From CAWJMN01 sp963844055 (GTDB taxonomy: Bacteria > Planctomycetota > Planctomycetia > Pirellulales > Pirellulaceae): a stretch of DNA of 64,000 nt. Location: positions 3,720,001-3,784,000 of the forward strand of contig CAWJMN010000001.1 of the NCBI GenBank assembly GCA_963844055.1, given 5' to 3'. Below, piece by piece: positions 26,321-35,146 of the stretch. A program made the translations under genes and the position numbers. The notes under the pieces were generated by a model, which was not told the origin of the DNA, made no database searches, and saw nothing but the letters and a program-made list of their open reading frames with translations. The stretch's first letter is position 1; each line of letters starts with the position of its first letter.

Positions 26321-27547
26321 TTAGATGTCCAGCGTATCCAGCTCATCGAGCAGTTTATCGAGCTCGTCTTTGGGAGCTGCTTCTGCACCTTGCTCTTGCC
26401 GCTTAGGAAGCACACCACCAACGGCAGCCGCTTTGGCACCCACCGCTTCACGGCCAGCAGCTAACAATTGCTCGTCGCGCTCTCGAATGGCTGCTTGCTC
26501 GGCCGTCTCACCGGTTTCGGGCGCTCCAAACAACAGCGAGAGATCGATCTTGATTCCGCCCGCTACAACGTCGGAACCAGCAATGGTGGGCGTTTTGTGC
26601 TGCGGAAAGATAATCGCATTTTCCGGACAGACACGGCTACAAGCGGGGCAGCCTTTCCGGCAATTGTCGGGCTGCTCCACCAGGATGGTCTCAGCACGAT
26701 CAACGCCATACACGCCGAACAGGCAGAAATCGATGCACTCCATGCAATTGGTGCAGCGTGAGTAGTCAATAACGGGATACCAGCGGCGTGCCACGTCTTC
26801 GCTAATGCGCTGTGCTTCTCCCAACAATCCGGGCAGCGCTGGTCCATCGGTAAATTGTGGAATGATCGGAGATGGAGCGGCCGGGGAGCCGGCAGCGGAC
26901 TCTAGTCCTGTGCCCTGAATGTTGAGGGCCGTAGAGTTTTGGGGGATTTCAAAGCGGGCCAACTGACTAGCACCGACTTGGCCACCACCAAGCCAACCCG
27001 CAGGGCTTTCCGTAGCAGTTCCATTGGCGCCTGTACCAGCAGGATTGGCCTGGCCGATGCCGCCAAGGCTAAGAAGCTGCATCGAATTTTCGCGGGCGAT
27101 ACGTTTGCACTCATCCAGAAAGACTTGTGCACTGGCGTTTAGACGCAGGTCCAAACAGTAGATCCGGCGATTGGGAACATCCCGCATATCGATCACGCGG
27201 CGTTTACTGGAGTCTGCACCCGCCTCGGCTTCGTCGCTGTCTTCCTCCTCATCATCCGCTTCAGACTTTAGTAGGGTTGTTCCCTCTTTCCCACGAATGC
27301 CGCAGCGATCGAGCGTCCAGCGTGCTGCGCGATCAAATAACCACGACAGCACGATCATGTTTCCCATGATCCCCTTGAGAGCCAACATACCCGTACCGTC
27401 GGCCGTCAGGTCGTAAAGGTGCGGAATCACCACGACGTCGATCCCCGGCTCAAAGAGCAGGCCACCGACGATGTCTTCCTCAAGCTTTCGCTTCGCGGGA
27501 CTCGAACTTTGCCCCTGCGAAACAACGACTGCAATCCGCTTTGCCAT
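26321..27547 (-). CDS. Two-cluster 4Fe-4S ferredoxin-like protein with novel N-terminal domain
   Basis: A 408-aa cytoplasmic protein. The C-terminal half has two Cys clusters: RCTNCMECIDFC (CxxCxxCxxxC) and NCRKGCPACSRVCP (C-x3-C-x2-C-x3-C), about residues 265-315, a bis-4Fe-4S ferredoxin arrangement. The N-terminal 150 residues begin MAKRIAVVVSQGQSSSPAKR and include VVVIPHLYDLTADGTGMLAL; I do not recognise this domain, though it resembles a Rossmann/flavodoxin-like layout. An acidic stretch (DEEEDSDEAEAGAD) follows. It is the last gene of a set with a radical SAM protein and a lipoyl carrier, 56 bp after the latter, so electron transfer to one of those is plausible but inferred. Confidence 0.75.
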   Translation of the reverse strand: MAKRIAVVVSQGQSSSPAKRKLEEDIVGGLLFEPGIDVVVIPHLYDLTADGTGMLALKGIMGNMIVLSWLFDRAARWTLDRCGIRGKEGTTLLKSEADDEEEDSDEAEAGADSSKRRVIDMRDVPNRRIYCLDLRLNASAQVFLDECKRIARENSMQLLSLGGIGQANPAGTGANGTATESPAGWLGGGQVGASQLARFEIPQNSTALNIQGTGLESAAGSPAAPSPIIPQFTDGPALPGLLGEAQRISEDVARRWYPVIDYSRCTNCMECIDFCLFGVYGVDRAETILVEQPDNCRKGCPACSRVCPENAIIFPQHKTPTIAGSDVVAGGIKIDLSLLFGAPETGETAEQAAIRERDEQLLAAGREAVGAKAAAVGGVLPKRQEQGAEAAPKDELDKLLDELDTLDI

Positions 27548-27603
27548 AACCGTTTATCCTAATAGCACCGCAGGCACCCTGCGCTTACTCATTTGCCTGC
27601 CAA

Positions 27604-28068
27604 CTATTCTTCTGACTCGTTCATCTGACCTTTGATCGTACGCTGGGCAATTTCCCAAACCTTCACCAAGTGTGTCAGGTAGGCTTCCGGTGTTAGCAAC
27701 TCGCTACCGGAAGCTTCTAACTCGAACAACCAACCCTTGCCATATTTGTCGACATTGATCGCCGAGGGGTCCGACAACAACTCTTCGTTGAGAACCGTAA
27801 GTCTTCCGGCAAGAGGAGCGTACAAGCTACTCTCTGCCTTTTTGCTTTCGATGGAACCAATATCTTGCTGCTTTCGCAGCGTATCACCAACACTGACCGA
27901 CCAATCTAAAAAGTAAACATCTTGGAGCAAACGAACGGCATAGGCGGAAAATCCAAACCGCCAATGCTCCCCTGCCCTTTGGGCCCACATGTGATTGGTC
28001 GCATAGAGGCGATCGGTTGGAAACTCTGCGACGAACTTGCCCATCTCAAAAGTGAGGGGCTCGCTCAT
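27604..28068 (-). CDS. GcvH-like lipoyl carrier protein
   Basis: A 154-aa member of the glycine-cleavage H-protein fold. The lipoylation motif IESKKAESSLYAPLAGRL places the acceptor Lys at residue 77, matching ESVKA in GcvH, and the C-terminal KYGKGWLFELE matches the H-protein GWL motif. It has a longer N-terminus than usual, and there are no gcvT or gcvP genes nearby. Its ATG overlaps the stop of the radical SAM gene (ATGA, 28065-28068). This context argues for a dedicated carrier of another pathway rather than glycine cleavage. The lipoylated state is predicted from the motif only. Confidence 0.8.
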   Translation of the reverse strand: MSEPLTFEMGKFVAEFPTDRLYATNHMWAQRAGEHWRFGFSAYAVRLLQDVYFLDWSVSVGDTLRKQQDIGSIESKKAESSLYAPLAGRLTVLNEELLSDPSAINVDKYGKGWLFELEASGSELLTPEAYLTHLVKVWEIAQRTIKGQMNESEE

Positions 28069-29414
28069 GTGTACCGCACTCCCTGATGTTCTGGCTCAAA
28101 AAATGGAGGAAGCAGTGCATCTGCATGCAGCAATCCCTTGCGGGTAAGTCGCACCACAGGACCGTCCAGTTCTAGCATGCCCTCTTCACGATGTGCTTGC
28201 CAAACTTCGGCGAACTCTTCCAGGACTTTCACGCCAAACTTCTTTTCAAAATAGGTTGTGTCTAGCACACCCTTTTTCAGCTGCAAAATCAACTCTCGCA
28301 CCAATAATTGATGCGGAGTAGGACGCATTGCACGTCCCAGGGGCAGCCGCCCTGCTTCTAGCGAAGCCACGTAGTCACCCCACTCTGGCAAGTTCTGGTA
28401 ATGGACGCCGGAAACATGTCCAAAGCTGGCCACGCCGGTCGCCAAAAGGTCAGAACCGCGCCACAGGTTGTCGCGATAACTGAAATTGACCGGGCCACCT
28501 TCAGCCGCCGACTTGTCCTTCACTAGCGTGTAGGCGCTAGAAATTTTGTAGCCGTTTGCAAGTAACTCATCATAGGCGTAGTTGAGCCAAGCCCGCTTGG
28601 TTGGCCAGTCAGCCACAGGCGTTTCAATCTTGTTGCCTAAGATGTCCTTGGAATAGACCGTATTGAACGGCAGTTCCATCTGATAGATGGTGACGCTGTC
28701 GGGGGATAGTTCAATCGTCTTTTGGATGTTCCGCTGCCAGTTCTCCGTCGTCTCGCCCACCATGCCGGAGATCAAGTCGATATTCACACTGGCAAACTTG
28801 GCATCCTGAATCCATTGCCAAGCCTTATAGACTTCGCCCGACAGGTGCGCCCGCCCGTTTTCTTCCAGGATGTGATCACTGAAGTTCTCAACGCCCAAAC
28901 TTAGACGGGTGATCCCCAGGTCTTTTAAGGTTTTGACCTTGGGCTCTGATAGAGTGCCCGGTTCACATTCAAAGGTGACTTCTTCCGCCTTGTCCCAATT
29001 GATGTTAGCCCGCAAGCGATCAACGAGCGACGTTAGCTGCTTGGCGCTAAGGAACGAAGGGGTGCCGCCGCCAAAATAGACAAACCTGAACGGACGATCC
29101 CCCATGACGGGAAGCCGACTAACGAGTTCGATTTCGCGCGAGAGGGCCGAAACATAAGTTTCGACATCGCTGGCATTTTTGTCCGTATAAACACGGAAGT
29201 AACAGAACTTGCAACGTTTACGGCAAAACGGAATGTGCAAATACAACCCTAATGGAACGGGGTCGGGCGAACTGGCCATTGCCGCCTCCACCTCACCAAC
29301 CGACTCACTCTTCCATTGCGAGAAAGGTGGGTAGTTCGAGATGAAGTAGCTGCCAACTTCGGTTTTGGTTGCCTCGGTCGTCACGAAACCATCCTTCTTA
29401 AACTTTTCAAACAC
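28065..29414 (-). CDS. HemW/HemN-like radical SAM protein
   Basis: A 449-aa radical SAM enzyme. The cluster motif CRKRCKFC (CxxxCxxC) sits in GLYLHIPFCRKRCKFCYFRV at about residue 62, followed by VYFGGGTPSFLSAKQL and LSLGVENFSDHILEENGRAH, as in coproporphyrinogen-dehydrogenase/HemW relatives. It has a roughly 55-residue N-terminal extension containing ISNYPPFSQW that ordinary HemW lacks. The CPYCDF of HemW is replaced by CKFCYF, so a different substrate is likely. It is translationally coupled to the GcvH-like gene and precedes an Fe-S protein gene. A heme-handling role is possible, but context suggests action on or with the lipoyl carrier. Confidence 0.82.
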   Translation of the reverse strand: MFEKFKKDGFVTTEATKTEVGSYFISNYPPFSQWKSESVGEVEAAMASSPDPVPLGLYLHIPFCRKRCKFCYFRVYTDKNASDVETYVSALSREIELVSRLPVMGDRPFRFVYFGGGTPSFLSAKQLTSLVDRLRANINWDKAEEVTFECEPGTLSEPKVKTLKDLGITRLSLGVENFSDHILEENGRAHLSGEVYKAWQWIQDAKFASVNIDLISGMVGETTENWQRNIQKTIELSPDSVTIYQMELPFNTVYSKDILGNKIETPVADWPTKRAWLNYAYDELLANGYKISSAYTLVKDKSAAEGGPVNFSYRDNLWRGSDLLATGVASFGHVSGVHYQNLPEWGDYVASLEAGRLPLGRAMRPTPHQLLVRELILQLKKGVLDTTYFEKKFGVKVLEEFAEVWQAHREEGMLELDGPVVRLTRKGLLHADALLPPFFEPEHQGVRYT

Positions 29415-29475
29415 TGAACGTCTGGTGGGCTATCGGGTGCACGAGCGAAAACTTGTGCAACTTGGCCAATAGCGC

Positions 29476-30642
29476 CTACGGCTTGGCCCCAAAGCAATAG
29501 ACATGGCCACGCTCCGAGGCAATCACCAGTTTACCATCTGCAACGGCCGGTGATGATACAAATCCCCCCTGCCCCTGGTACTGCCAAACCTCTTTGCCGG
29601 TGGCTATATCCAGGGCATACAAACGACCATCTGCCGACCCTGCAAAGACCCTTTCACCAACCAATACAGGGGAACTGTCAATCCTCTGCTTCGAGGCGAA
29701 GGACCATTTTTCGTCTCCATTTGTGGCGTCAAACGCCAGAATTTTGCGGTCCTTGGTCCCTACAACAACGATCCCGTCCCGTACGGCGGCCGAGCTGCGG
29801 TATTCCTGAGAGCTGCTTTTATCCCCTCTCCAAACCACCTTGAACGTACGCCAATCGATGGCAAAGAAGATGCCTCCGTAGGTACCCAAAAAGACCCGGT
29901 CACCCATTACGGCAGGGGTAACACCGGTGGGAGCATCAATAGCAACCTTGCCAACTTCGGTTCCCTTGGTGAGGTCGACGACATGCAACTGCGAATCGCA
30001 GCCCGCCACAAACGCTCGGTCCTCTACCACCGTAGGAGCACAACGAATCTGGTCGTCGATGGCAAACTTCCAGACCAAGTCGCCATCCTTGGCCTTCAAA
30101 CAGTAGAGGTAACGATCTTGCGATCCTACAAGGACATTGTCATTCCAAAAGTTGGCGCTGGAATCGATCTCGGCACCAGTATCAATCGACCATATCTTCT
30201 CGCCCGTCTTGGCGTCGAAGCAGTAGAAGGTGCCATCAATATCTCCTAGGAACACACGGCCATCGCGCACGGCGGGCGATGCTTTAAAAAAGCTGTCAAC
30301 CTTGGTGGCCCAAATCTGTTTTCCGGATTTCAACTCCAAGGCATAGACCTGCCCATCGAGATCACCAATGTAGACGACATCGTCAACAATGGCCGCTGTC
30401 CCCTCGAAGGCCCCTTCCTTCACCGAGAACTTCCACAGTAGTTCTAACTTTTCGGGGAGCGGACTAGCTGCGACGCCTGAGGCCCCCGAATCACCGCGAA
30501 AAACGGCCCAGTTTTTACCCGTTGATTTCGCGGCCTGTGGTTTAGTGGCATCGGGCGCAGTTGGCTCGGCAGCTAACAGCCCATGCAAATTGCAAAGGCC
30601 AAAAGCAATCGCCGCAACGAAGTGGATTCTTGACGCACGCAT
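29476..30642 (-). CDS. Secreted PQQ-binding-like beta-propeller protein
   Basis: From the ATG at 30642 the protein starts MRASRIHFVAAIAFGLCNLH, a signal peptide, and the mature part begins near AAEPTAPDATK. The motif KNWAVFRGDSGASGVAAS precedes six or more PQQ-like blades of about 40 residues such as VVYIGDLDGQVYALELKSGK, VFLGDIDGTFYCFDAKTGEK and VFAGSADGRLYALDIATGKE. No catalytic motif of quinoprotein dehydrogenases is evident. It lies within the minus-strand block between the alcohol dehydrogenase and radical SAM genes, but as an exported protein it may simply be inserted there. Confidence 0.85.
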   Translation of the reverse strand: MRASRIHFVAAIAFGLCNLHGLLAAEPTAPDATKPQAAKSTGKNWAVFRGDSGASGVAASPLPEKLELLWKFSVKEGAFEGTAAIVDDVVYIGDLDGQVYALELKSGKQIWATKVDSFFKASPAVRDGRVFLGDIDGTFYCFDAKTGEKIWSIDTGAEIDSSANFWNDNVLVGSQDRYLYCLKAKDGDLVWKFAIDDQIRCAPTVVEDRAFVAGCDSQLHVVDLTKGTEVGKVAIDAPTGVTPAVMGDRVFLGTYGGIFFAIDWRTFKVVWRGDKSSSQEYRSSAAVRDGIVVVGTKDRKILAFDATNGDEKWSFASKQRIDSSPVLVGERVFAGSADGRLYALDIATGKEVWQYQGQGGFVSSPAVADGKLVIASERGHVYCFGAKP

Positions 30643-30805
30643 GGGGAAACTCCGAACGTCTTGAAAAGAAGTGACCGCAATGTGCCCAGCACAAATGATT
30701 CCGCGACAAAGCAAACGAACCTGCCGTTTGCACAACCACATTCACTTAGCGGAATGGGATTGCACCTTCGACGGCTCAGCTCCTACGAACCACCCGCCAA
30801 TTATA

Positions 30806-32002
30806 CTAAAAAGCCGCTTCATAAAGCGACAAAAGATCCGCAGAAGTTACCGAGCGAGGGTTGAAAGAGGCTGTCCATTGTTTGGAAGCCTCCTCGGCCA
30901 AGGCGGGTAATCGAGCAACATCAACGCCAAGCTCTTGAAGCCGGAGTTTTAGGTCAGCACGCTTTGCCATGAGGGCCAAAAAGCCTGCCAATCGCCGAAC
31001 GGGCAACGGGCTTGCTTCCGCCATCGCCCCCAGCAATTGCTGGGCGGCATCTAACTCTGTACCATCGACCGGTACCGAAGCCAGTTCCGCTGCTAAATCG
31101 GCGTATTGGTCCGCCACAAGTTGTCCATTAAAGAGCACCACATAGGGAAGCATGACCGAGACGGCTTGTCCGTGCGGAACTCCATAACGGGCTGTCAGTG
31201 GATTGGCCAAGGAATGCGCGATTCCCAGCATGGAATTTTCGATGGCCATCCCCGCAAGACAGGCCCCCAGCTGCATATTCGCGCGAGCTTCCAGATCTTT
31301 GGGGGTCGCCAGTACCTTGGGAAAATTGCCTGCTAACAGCCGAAATGCCTCGCGGCTGAAAAGTAGCGACATCGCATTTCGACGCGATGTTACGTAAGTT
31401 TCAACGGCATGCGAGAGAGCATCGATTCCCGTTAGCGAGGTCACTCTTGGGGGCTGGGTGAGCGTTAGCTCAGGATCCAAAATGGCAACGCGACAAGCGA
31501 CCTTCTTGTCGCCACAGGCCATCTTTACATGCGTCTCTTCATCCGAGATCAATGCAAAAGACTGCGTCTCACTGCCGGTGCCCGCCGTCGTCGGAATGGC
31601 AATCATCGGAAGCATCGGCTTGGTGGCTTTGCCGACGCCCCAATAGTCCTTAATCTGACCGCCGTTGGTATAGAGAAAATTGATTCCCTTCGCGCAGTCC
31701 ATCGCGCTTCCGCCACCAAGCCCCACTAGCAAATCGGGCTGAAACTCTTGCGCCATCGCGAGCCCGGCGGCAACATGGCGAGTCGAAGGGTTTTCCTCAA
31801 TTTGGCCAAACAGAGTCGCAGTCAGGCCGGCTTTCGTGAGCACATCGATTCCACGCTGCGAATGCCCAACGGCAATGATGCCGGGATCGCTTACCACCAA
31901 AACGCGTTTGGCCCCCAACTCCAAGGCTAACTCGCCAAGCATTTCCAACTTGCCGGCGCCACAAACGATTCGAGTGCGCGGGGCAAAATCGAAGCTGGGC
32001 AT
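30806..32002 (-). CDS. Iron-containing alcohol dehydrogenase
   Basis: The ATG at 32002 is chosen because the conserved start MPSFDFAPRTRIVCGAGKL follows it; the open frame upstream is not conserved-looking. A type III Fe-ADH of about 398 aa: nucleotide-binding GGGSAMDCAKGINF, the GTGSETQSFALISDE segment, and metal-site motifs LTGIDALSHAVETYV, GIAHSLANPLTARYGVPHGQ with VMLPYVVLFN. It interconverts an alcohol and an aldehyde with NAD(P)H. It is co-directional with, and about 150 bp from, the aldehyde dehydrogenase gene, which fits consecutive steps on one substrate. Confidence 0.92.
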   Translation of the reverse strand: MPSFDFAPRTRIVCGAGKLEMLGELALELGAKRVLVVSDPGIIAVGHSQRGIDVLTKAGLTATLFGQIEENPSTRHVAAGLAMAQEFQPDLLVGLGGGSAMDCAKGINFLYTNGGQIKDYWGVGKATKPMLPMIAIPTTAGTGSETQSFALISDEETHVKMACGDKKVACRVAILDPELTLTQPPRVTSLTGIDALSHAVETYVTSRRNAMSLLFSREAFRLLAGNFPKVLATPKDLEARANMQLGACLAGMAIENSMLGIAHSLANPLTARYGVPHGQAVSVMLPYVVLFNGQLVADQYADLAAELASVPVDGTELDAAQQLLGAMAEASPLPVRRLAGFLALMAKRADLKLRLQELGVDVARLPALAEEASKQWTASFNPRSVTSADLLSLYEAAF

Positions 32003-32153
32003 AGTTTGTACTCTCGAAAGGTGATGGAATGGATGGAGTCCGCCGCTTCGTGCTTTGGTCCGGCAAACGACGACGAAACTCCATGATCGCCATCGCTGCA
32101 AAAGCGAGGCCGGAGGCAAATTCCTCTGGCCCTACACCATCACAACCTAGCTA

Positions 32154-33581
32154 CTAGGTGATATCCGCAACTTGGTACGCACGGTTGCGGAACAAGAAGT
32201 CGGTGATATTTCCCTCATGCGGCTGCAGCCAATTTAGACGATTCGTTGGAATCGGGCCCACATTGATCCGATCGATGTGATAGCAATCGGAAGCTGCACG
32301 AGAAAATGCAGGATCTTTGGTAATTACGGTGCCTACCAACGTCGGGCCAATTTTTGCAAGCATCTGCGCCTGAGGGCATTCGACAACGGTGGCAAAAGGG
32401 AACATGTATTCCTTCTTCACAATCTCACGCTCGGGCGAATTCGCATGAGCAATTACAGGACGCAAATAAGCACAGCGTTCTGTTTCCACCAAACGATCGC
32501 CATAGCTGGCGGTCATATCGGTCACGCCCTCTTCCTTGAGGTCGGTTTCCAACATTTGCCAAACACTCTTGGCCATTCCTGGTGTTGTAAAGGCAGCCAA
32601 GCCGGCCGTCGGATCGGTTGGCTTCTTTACTTCAATCGGACCAAGACGCTGCGCCAGTGCGGCAGCAATCTCCTTGGTGTGGCGCGAGGCAAAAATTGCC
32701 GAGGTATTGATGCAGCTTCGTCCACCGTTGGAGTAAATACTTTCGACCATCAGGTCCAAGTACTTTTCCCACTGGTCGACGCAGTCATCACCAAAAATGA
32801 TCTTCGACCAACCTGGGCCGTGCGGTTGCACCCGAGGATTGCCCGCGTACTGAGCCACCGTATGGGAACTGCCAAACACCATGCTGCGCGAGCAGGACTC
32901 TAGCAGGGCCGCACCGACGTCATTGCCCTTGCCTGGGTACAACGAAATGGCTTCCGCAGGAATACCAGCTTCCCGATAGGCGTAAAACATCCGGTAAGGA
33001 GTCCAAGGTTCCGAGGAACCTGGCTTTAATACCAGGCCAATCTGTAGCGGAATCGCGGGAAGCCACAGTGTGTGTACTCCAGGCGAGTTCGATGGCAGCA
33101 CCGCCCCCAGCACCGGCGTTGTGGGCTGGTAACTGACAATGACACCACGTCCCTCTTCGCCATACCCCTTGGACAGGATGTTGAGATCCAGGCCACGAGT
33201 CAGCGAGTCGAGGATTTTATCCATGTTTTGCAGGACAAATGCATTCTTTTGCATATTGCCACGGCACATGTGCTCAGGAAGGCCGGTGCTCGCCGATTGG
33301 GCATGCACAAACTCTTCTGGCGACTGAGTCCCATCACCCATTGGCAAAGTGGCCGAGCAAAAAAGCTCGCCCGCCTTTTTGCAGCGTTCAATGAGTTCTG
33401 CACAGGTAAACTTCTTCAGCGCTTCGCGAGCCTTGTCGGCCAAGCGCATGTCACGCTTCAAAATCAATCCATTGGACATTCCCATACGGGCGATCGTCTC
33501 GCCAGTGTCAAAATGTACAACGTCCTCTGTTTCCAGAGATTCGTATGGCTTTCCCCAACGGATGACAGGAATCGTAAGCAT
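32154..33581 (-). CDS. Aldehyde dehydrogenase superfamily, acylating-type features
   Basis: A 475-aa ALDH-fold protein. Recognisable are PTTPVLGAVLPSNSPGVHTL and VLKPGSSEPWTP (cofactor Lys about residue 186), and the catalytic Cys at about 290 in NGGRSCINTSAIF. The segment that in hydrolytic ALDHs reads ELGGK, with the general-base Glu, is here HGPGWSKIIFGDD (about 254-266), with no Glu. Loss of this Glu is typical of CoA-acylating ALDHs and LuxC-like acyl reductases, which transfer the acyl group to a thiol instead of water. Flanked by a LuxE/PaaK-like ligase and an Fe-ADH, it could reduce an activated acyl group to aldehyde or run in reverse. The substrate is unknown. Confidence 0.82.
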   Translation of the reverse strand: MLTIPVIRWGKPYESLETEDVVHFDTGETIARMGMSNGLILKRDMRLADKAREALKKFTCAELIERCKKAGELFCSATLPMGDGTQSPEEFVHAQSASTGLPEHMCRGNMQKNAFVLQNMDKILDSLTRGLDLNILSKGYGEEGRGVIVSYQPTTPVLGAVLPSNSPGVHTLWLPAIPLQIGLVLKPGSSEPWTPYRMFYAYREAGIPAEAISLYPGKGNDVGAALLESCSRSMVFGSSHTVAQYAGNPRVQPHGPGWSKIIFGDDCVDQWEKYLDLMVESIYSNGGRSCINTSAIFASRHTKEIAAALAQRLGPIEVKKPTDPTAGLAAFTTPGMAKSVWQMLETDLKEEGVTDMTASYGDRLVETERCAYLRPVIAHANSPEREIVKKEYMFPFATVVECPQAQMLAKIGPTLVGTVITKDPAFSRAASDCYHIDRINVGPIPTNRLNWLQPHEGNITDFLFRNRAYQVADIT

Positions 33582-33710
33582 GGCAAATAATCAATTAGTA
33601 GAGCCGAGAAACAAAACAAGAACGAAACAACGACAACCCCTCTACTTGCCTTGGCACCCTACTGGCACCAAGGCGAGAACATTGTCGTGACAGGCCACGA
33701 TTATCGCGGC

Positions 33711-34844
33711 CTAGTAAACACCGACCGTCGTTTGAGACGCAATGCCGCGGAACGGCTTTACGCCACTGATGCCATCCCATGGGTAGGTAGAGAATGGCTT
33801 TTCACGTTCGCCTTCATCCCGTTCGAGGAATCCAGGAACAAAGAACTCATCGGTGAGAGTGGTTAGCTTGACGCGGCCCGATTCTCCGTAAGGAACAATC
33901 TTCATCGGGTCGTCAAAATCCACCACTTCAATGACGGCGCGTGGTTGTGGAGCGTAATAGCTGATCTTGTACTTTTCAGCAGCGGTGACAGGCTTGCTGC
34001 AAGCAAGACCCATCAGCGTGTTGCCGTAAGTAGGCGTCATGTAGATGCCGCTTTCCTCAGGCGAACCGCCGAAATACTCTTCGATGCAGGTGCGGGTCCA
34101 CTGTGGCGTGAACTCGGTTCCACCCGAGAAAATGCCGGTAATTCCCGTATCTTGGAAGGTTTTCCCCTGCTTCTCTAGCTCAGTAACAAGGGCTTCCAAA
34201 AGCTTCGGCGTCGTGAACATGCACTTGATGTTGTGGTTTGCCGAAAGGATCGTCAAAGCTTGGTCAATGCAATGCTTCTTATAAGCTTCAAGATGCTCCA
34301 TCCAGCCTTTCTTGATCAGCTTGACTACCCAGCGTGGGTCCAAGTCGATGCAGAAAGAGATGCCGCCGCGATACTGAGCCAGATGCTCAACTGCCAAGCG
34401 AAGTCGACGTGGTCCGCTAGGGCCCAACATCAACCAGTTAGCACCCTTGGGGAAATACTTGTCAGGTAGCGTGTGGCTAAAGTTCTCGTAATCGATCCGG
34501 AAGTCATCAATTACAACACGGCTCTTCGGAATACCGGTAGTGCCGCCCGTTTCAAATACATAGGTCGGCTTGTGAGCATGCGACTTGCAAACCCAACGAT
34601 CCACAGGACCGCCACGCAACCATTCATCCTCAAACAGAGGAAACTTTTGGATGTCCGCAAAGCACTTCACTTCCTTAAGAGGATCGAAGTTGAATTCGCG
34701 TTTCTTCTCGAGCCAAAACGGACAGCCGGTCGACTCATGAAAATGTTGCTGGACAATACGATAGGCCTGGGCATCTAGCTCGTCTTTTGCCTTCTTGACA
34801 CGAGCTTCCAATTCCGCGGGATCAATGACTTCAGGAGCAACCAT
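33711..34844 (-). CDS. LuxE/PaaK-like acyl-adenylating ligase
   Basis: The ATG at 34844 (MVAPEVIDPAELEARVKKAK) is preferred over the upstream ATG at 34871; AGGA lies just upstream. A 377-aa AMP-forming enzyme: the P-loop-like motif ETGGTTGIPKS (about residues 98-108) and TPTYGNTLMG, equivalent to the YG.TE motif. At this length it is nearer LuxE acyl-protein synthetase than PaaK phenylacetate-CoA ligase, and the normal C-terminal subdomain is short. It would activate a carboxylate as an acyl-AMP and pass it to a thiol. It is the first gene of the minus-strand block with ALDH and Fe-ADH. Confidence 0.78.
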   Translation of the reverse strand: MVAPEVIDPAELEARVKKAKDELDAQAYRIVQQHFHESTGCPFWLEKKREFNFDPLKEVKCFADIQKFPLFEDEWLRGGPVDRWVCKSHAHKPTYVFETGGTTGIPKSRVVIDDFRIDYENFSHTLPDKYFPKGANWLMLGPSGPRRLRLAVEHLAQYRGGISFCIDLDPRWVVKLIKKGWMEHLEAYKKHCIDQALTILSANHNIKCMFTTPKLLEALVTELEKQGKTFQDTGITGIFSGGTEFTPQWTRTCIEEYFGGSPEESGIYMTPTYGNTLMGLACSKPVTAAEKYKISYYAPQPRAVIEVVDFDDPMKIVPYGESGRVKLTTLTDEFFVPGFLERDEGEREKPFSTYPWDGISGVKPFRGIASQTTVGVY

Positions 34845-35146
34845 CGAGAGAAATCCTTTGCTGCGGCACACAAACGGGCCGGAACCAAAAGCGAGGAGGG
34901 AGAAAAACGGTGGGACGAACTCTTCTACACCATACCGGGCTGGAAAGCGCCGGGCAACCGCCGCGAACCCAAACCCGCCCTATTGGGGAGGAGTCAAAAA
35001 AGGCTCCGATTCCCTTAACCGTGGCTAAAAACGGCCGTTTTCAGGAGAATTGGAGAGCGTGTTTAGACGATGGGCCACAAATCCTACCCAGCCCCTACTC
35101 TCTTTTGGTTCGGCGTACCAAATGTCCAGAAAATGGCAGACGCCTT

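Noticed and set aside
27604..28068. Part of a glycine cleavage operon
   Set aside because: No gcvT or gcvP in the neighbourhood, and the gene is coupled to a radical SAM gene.
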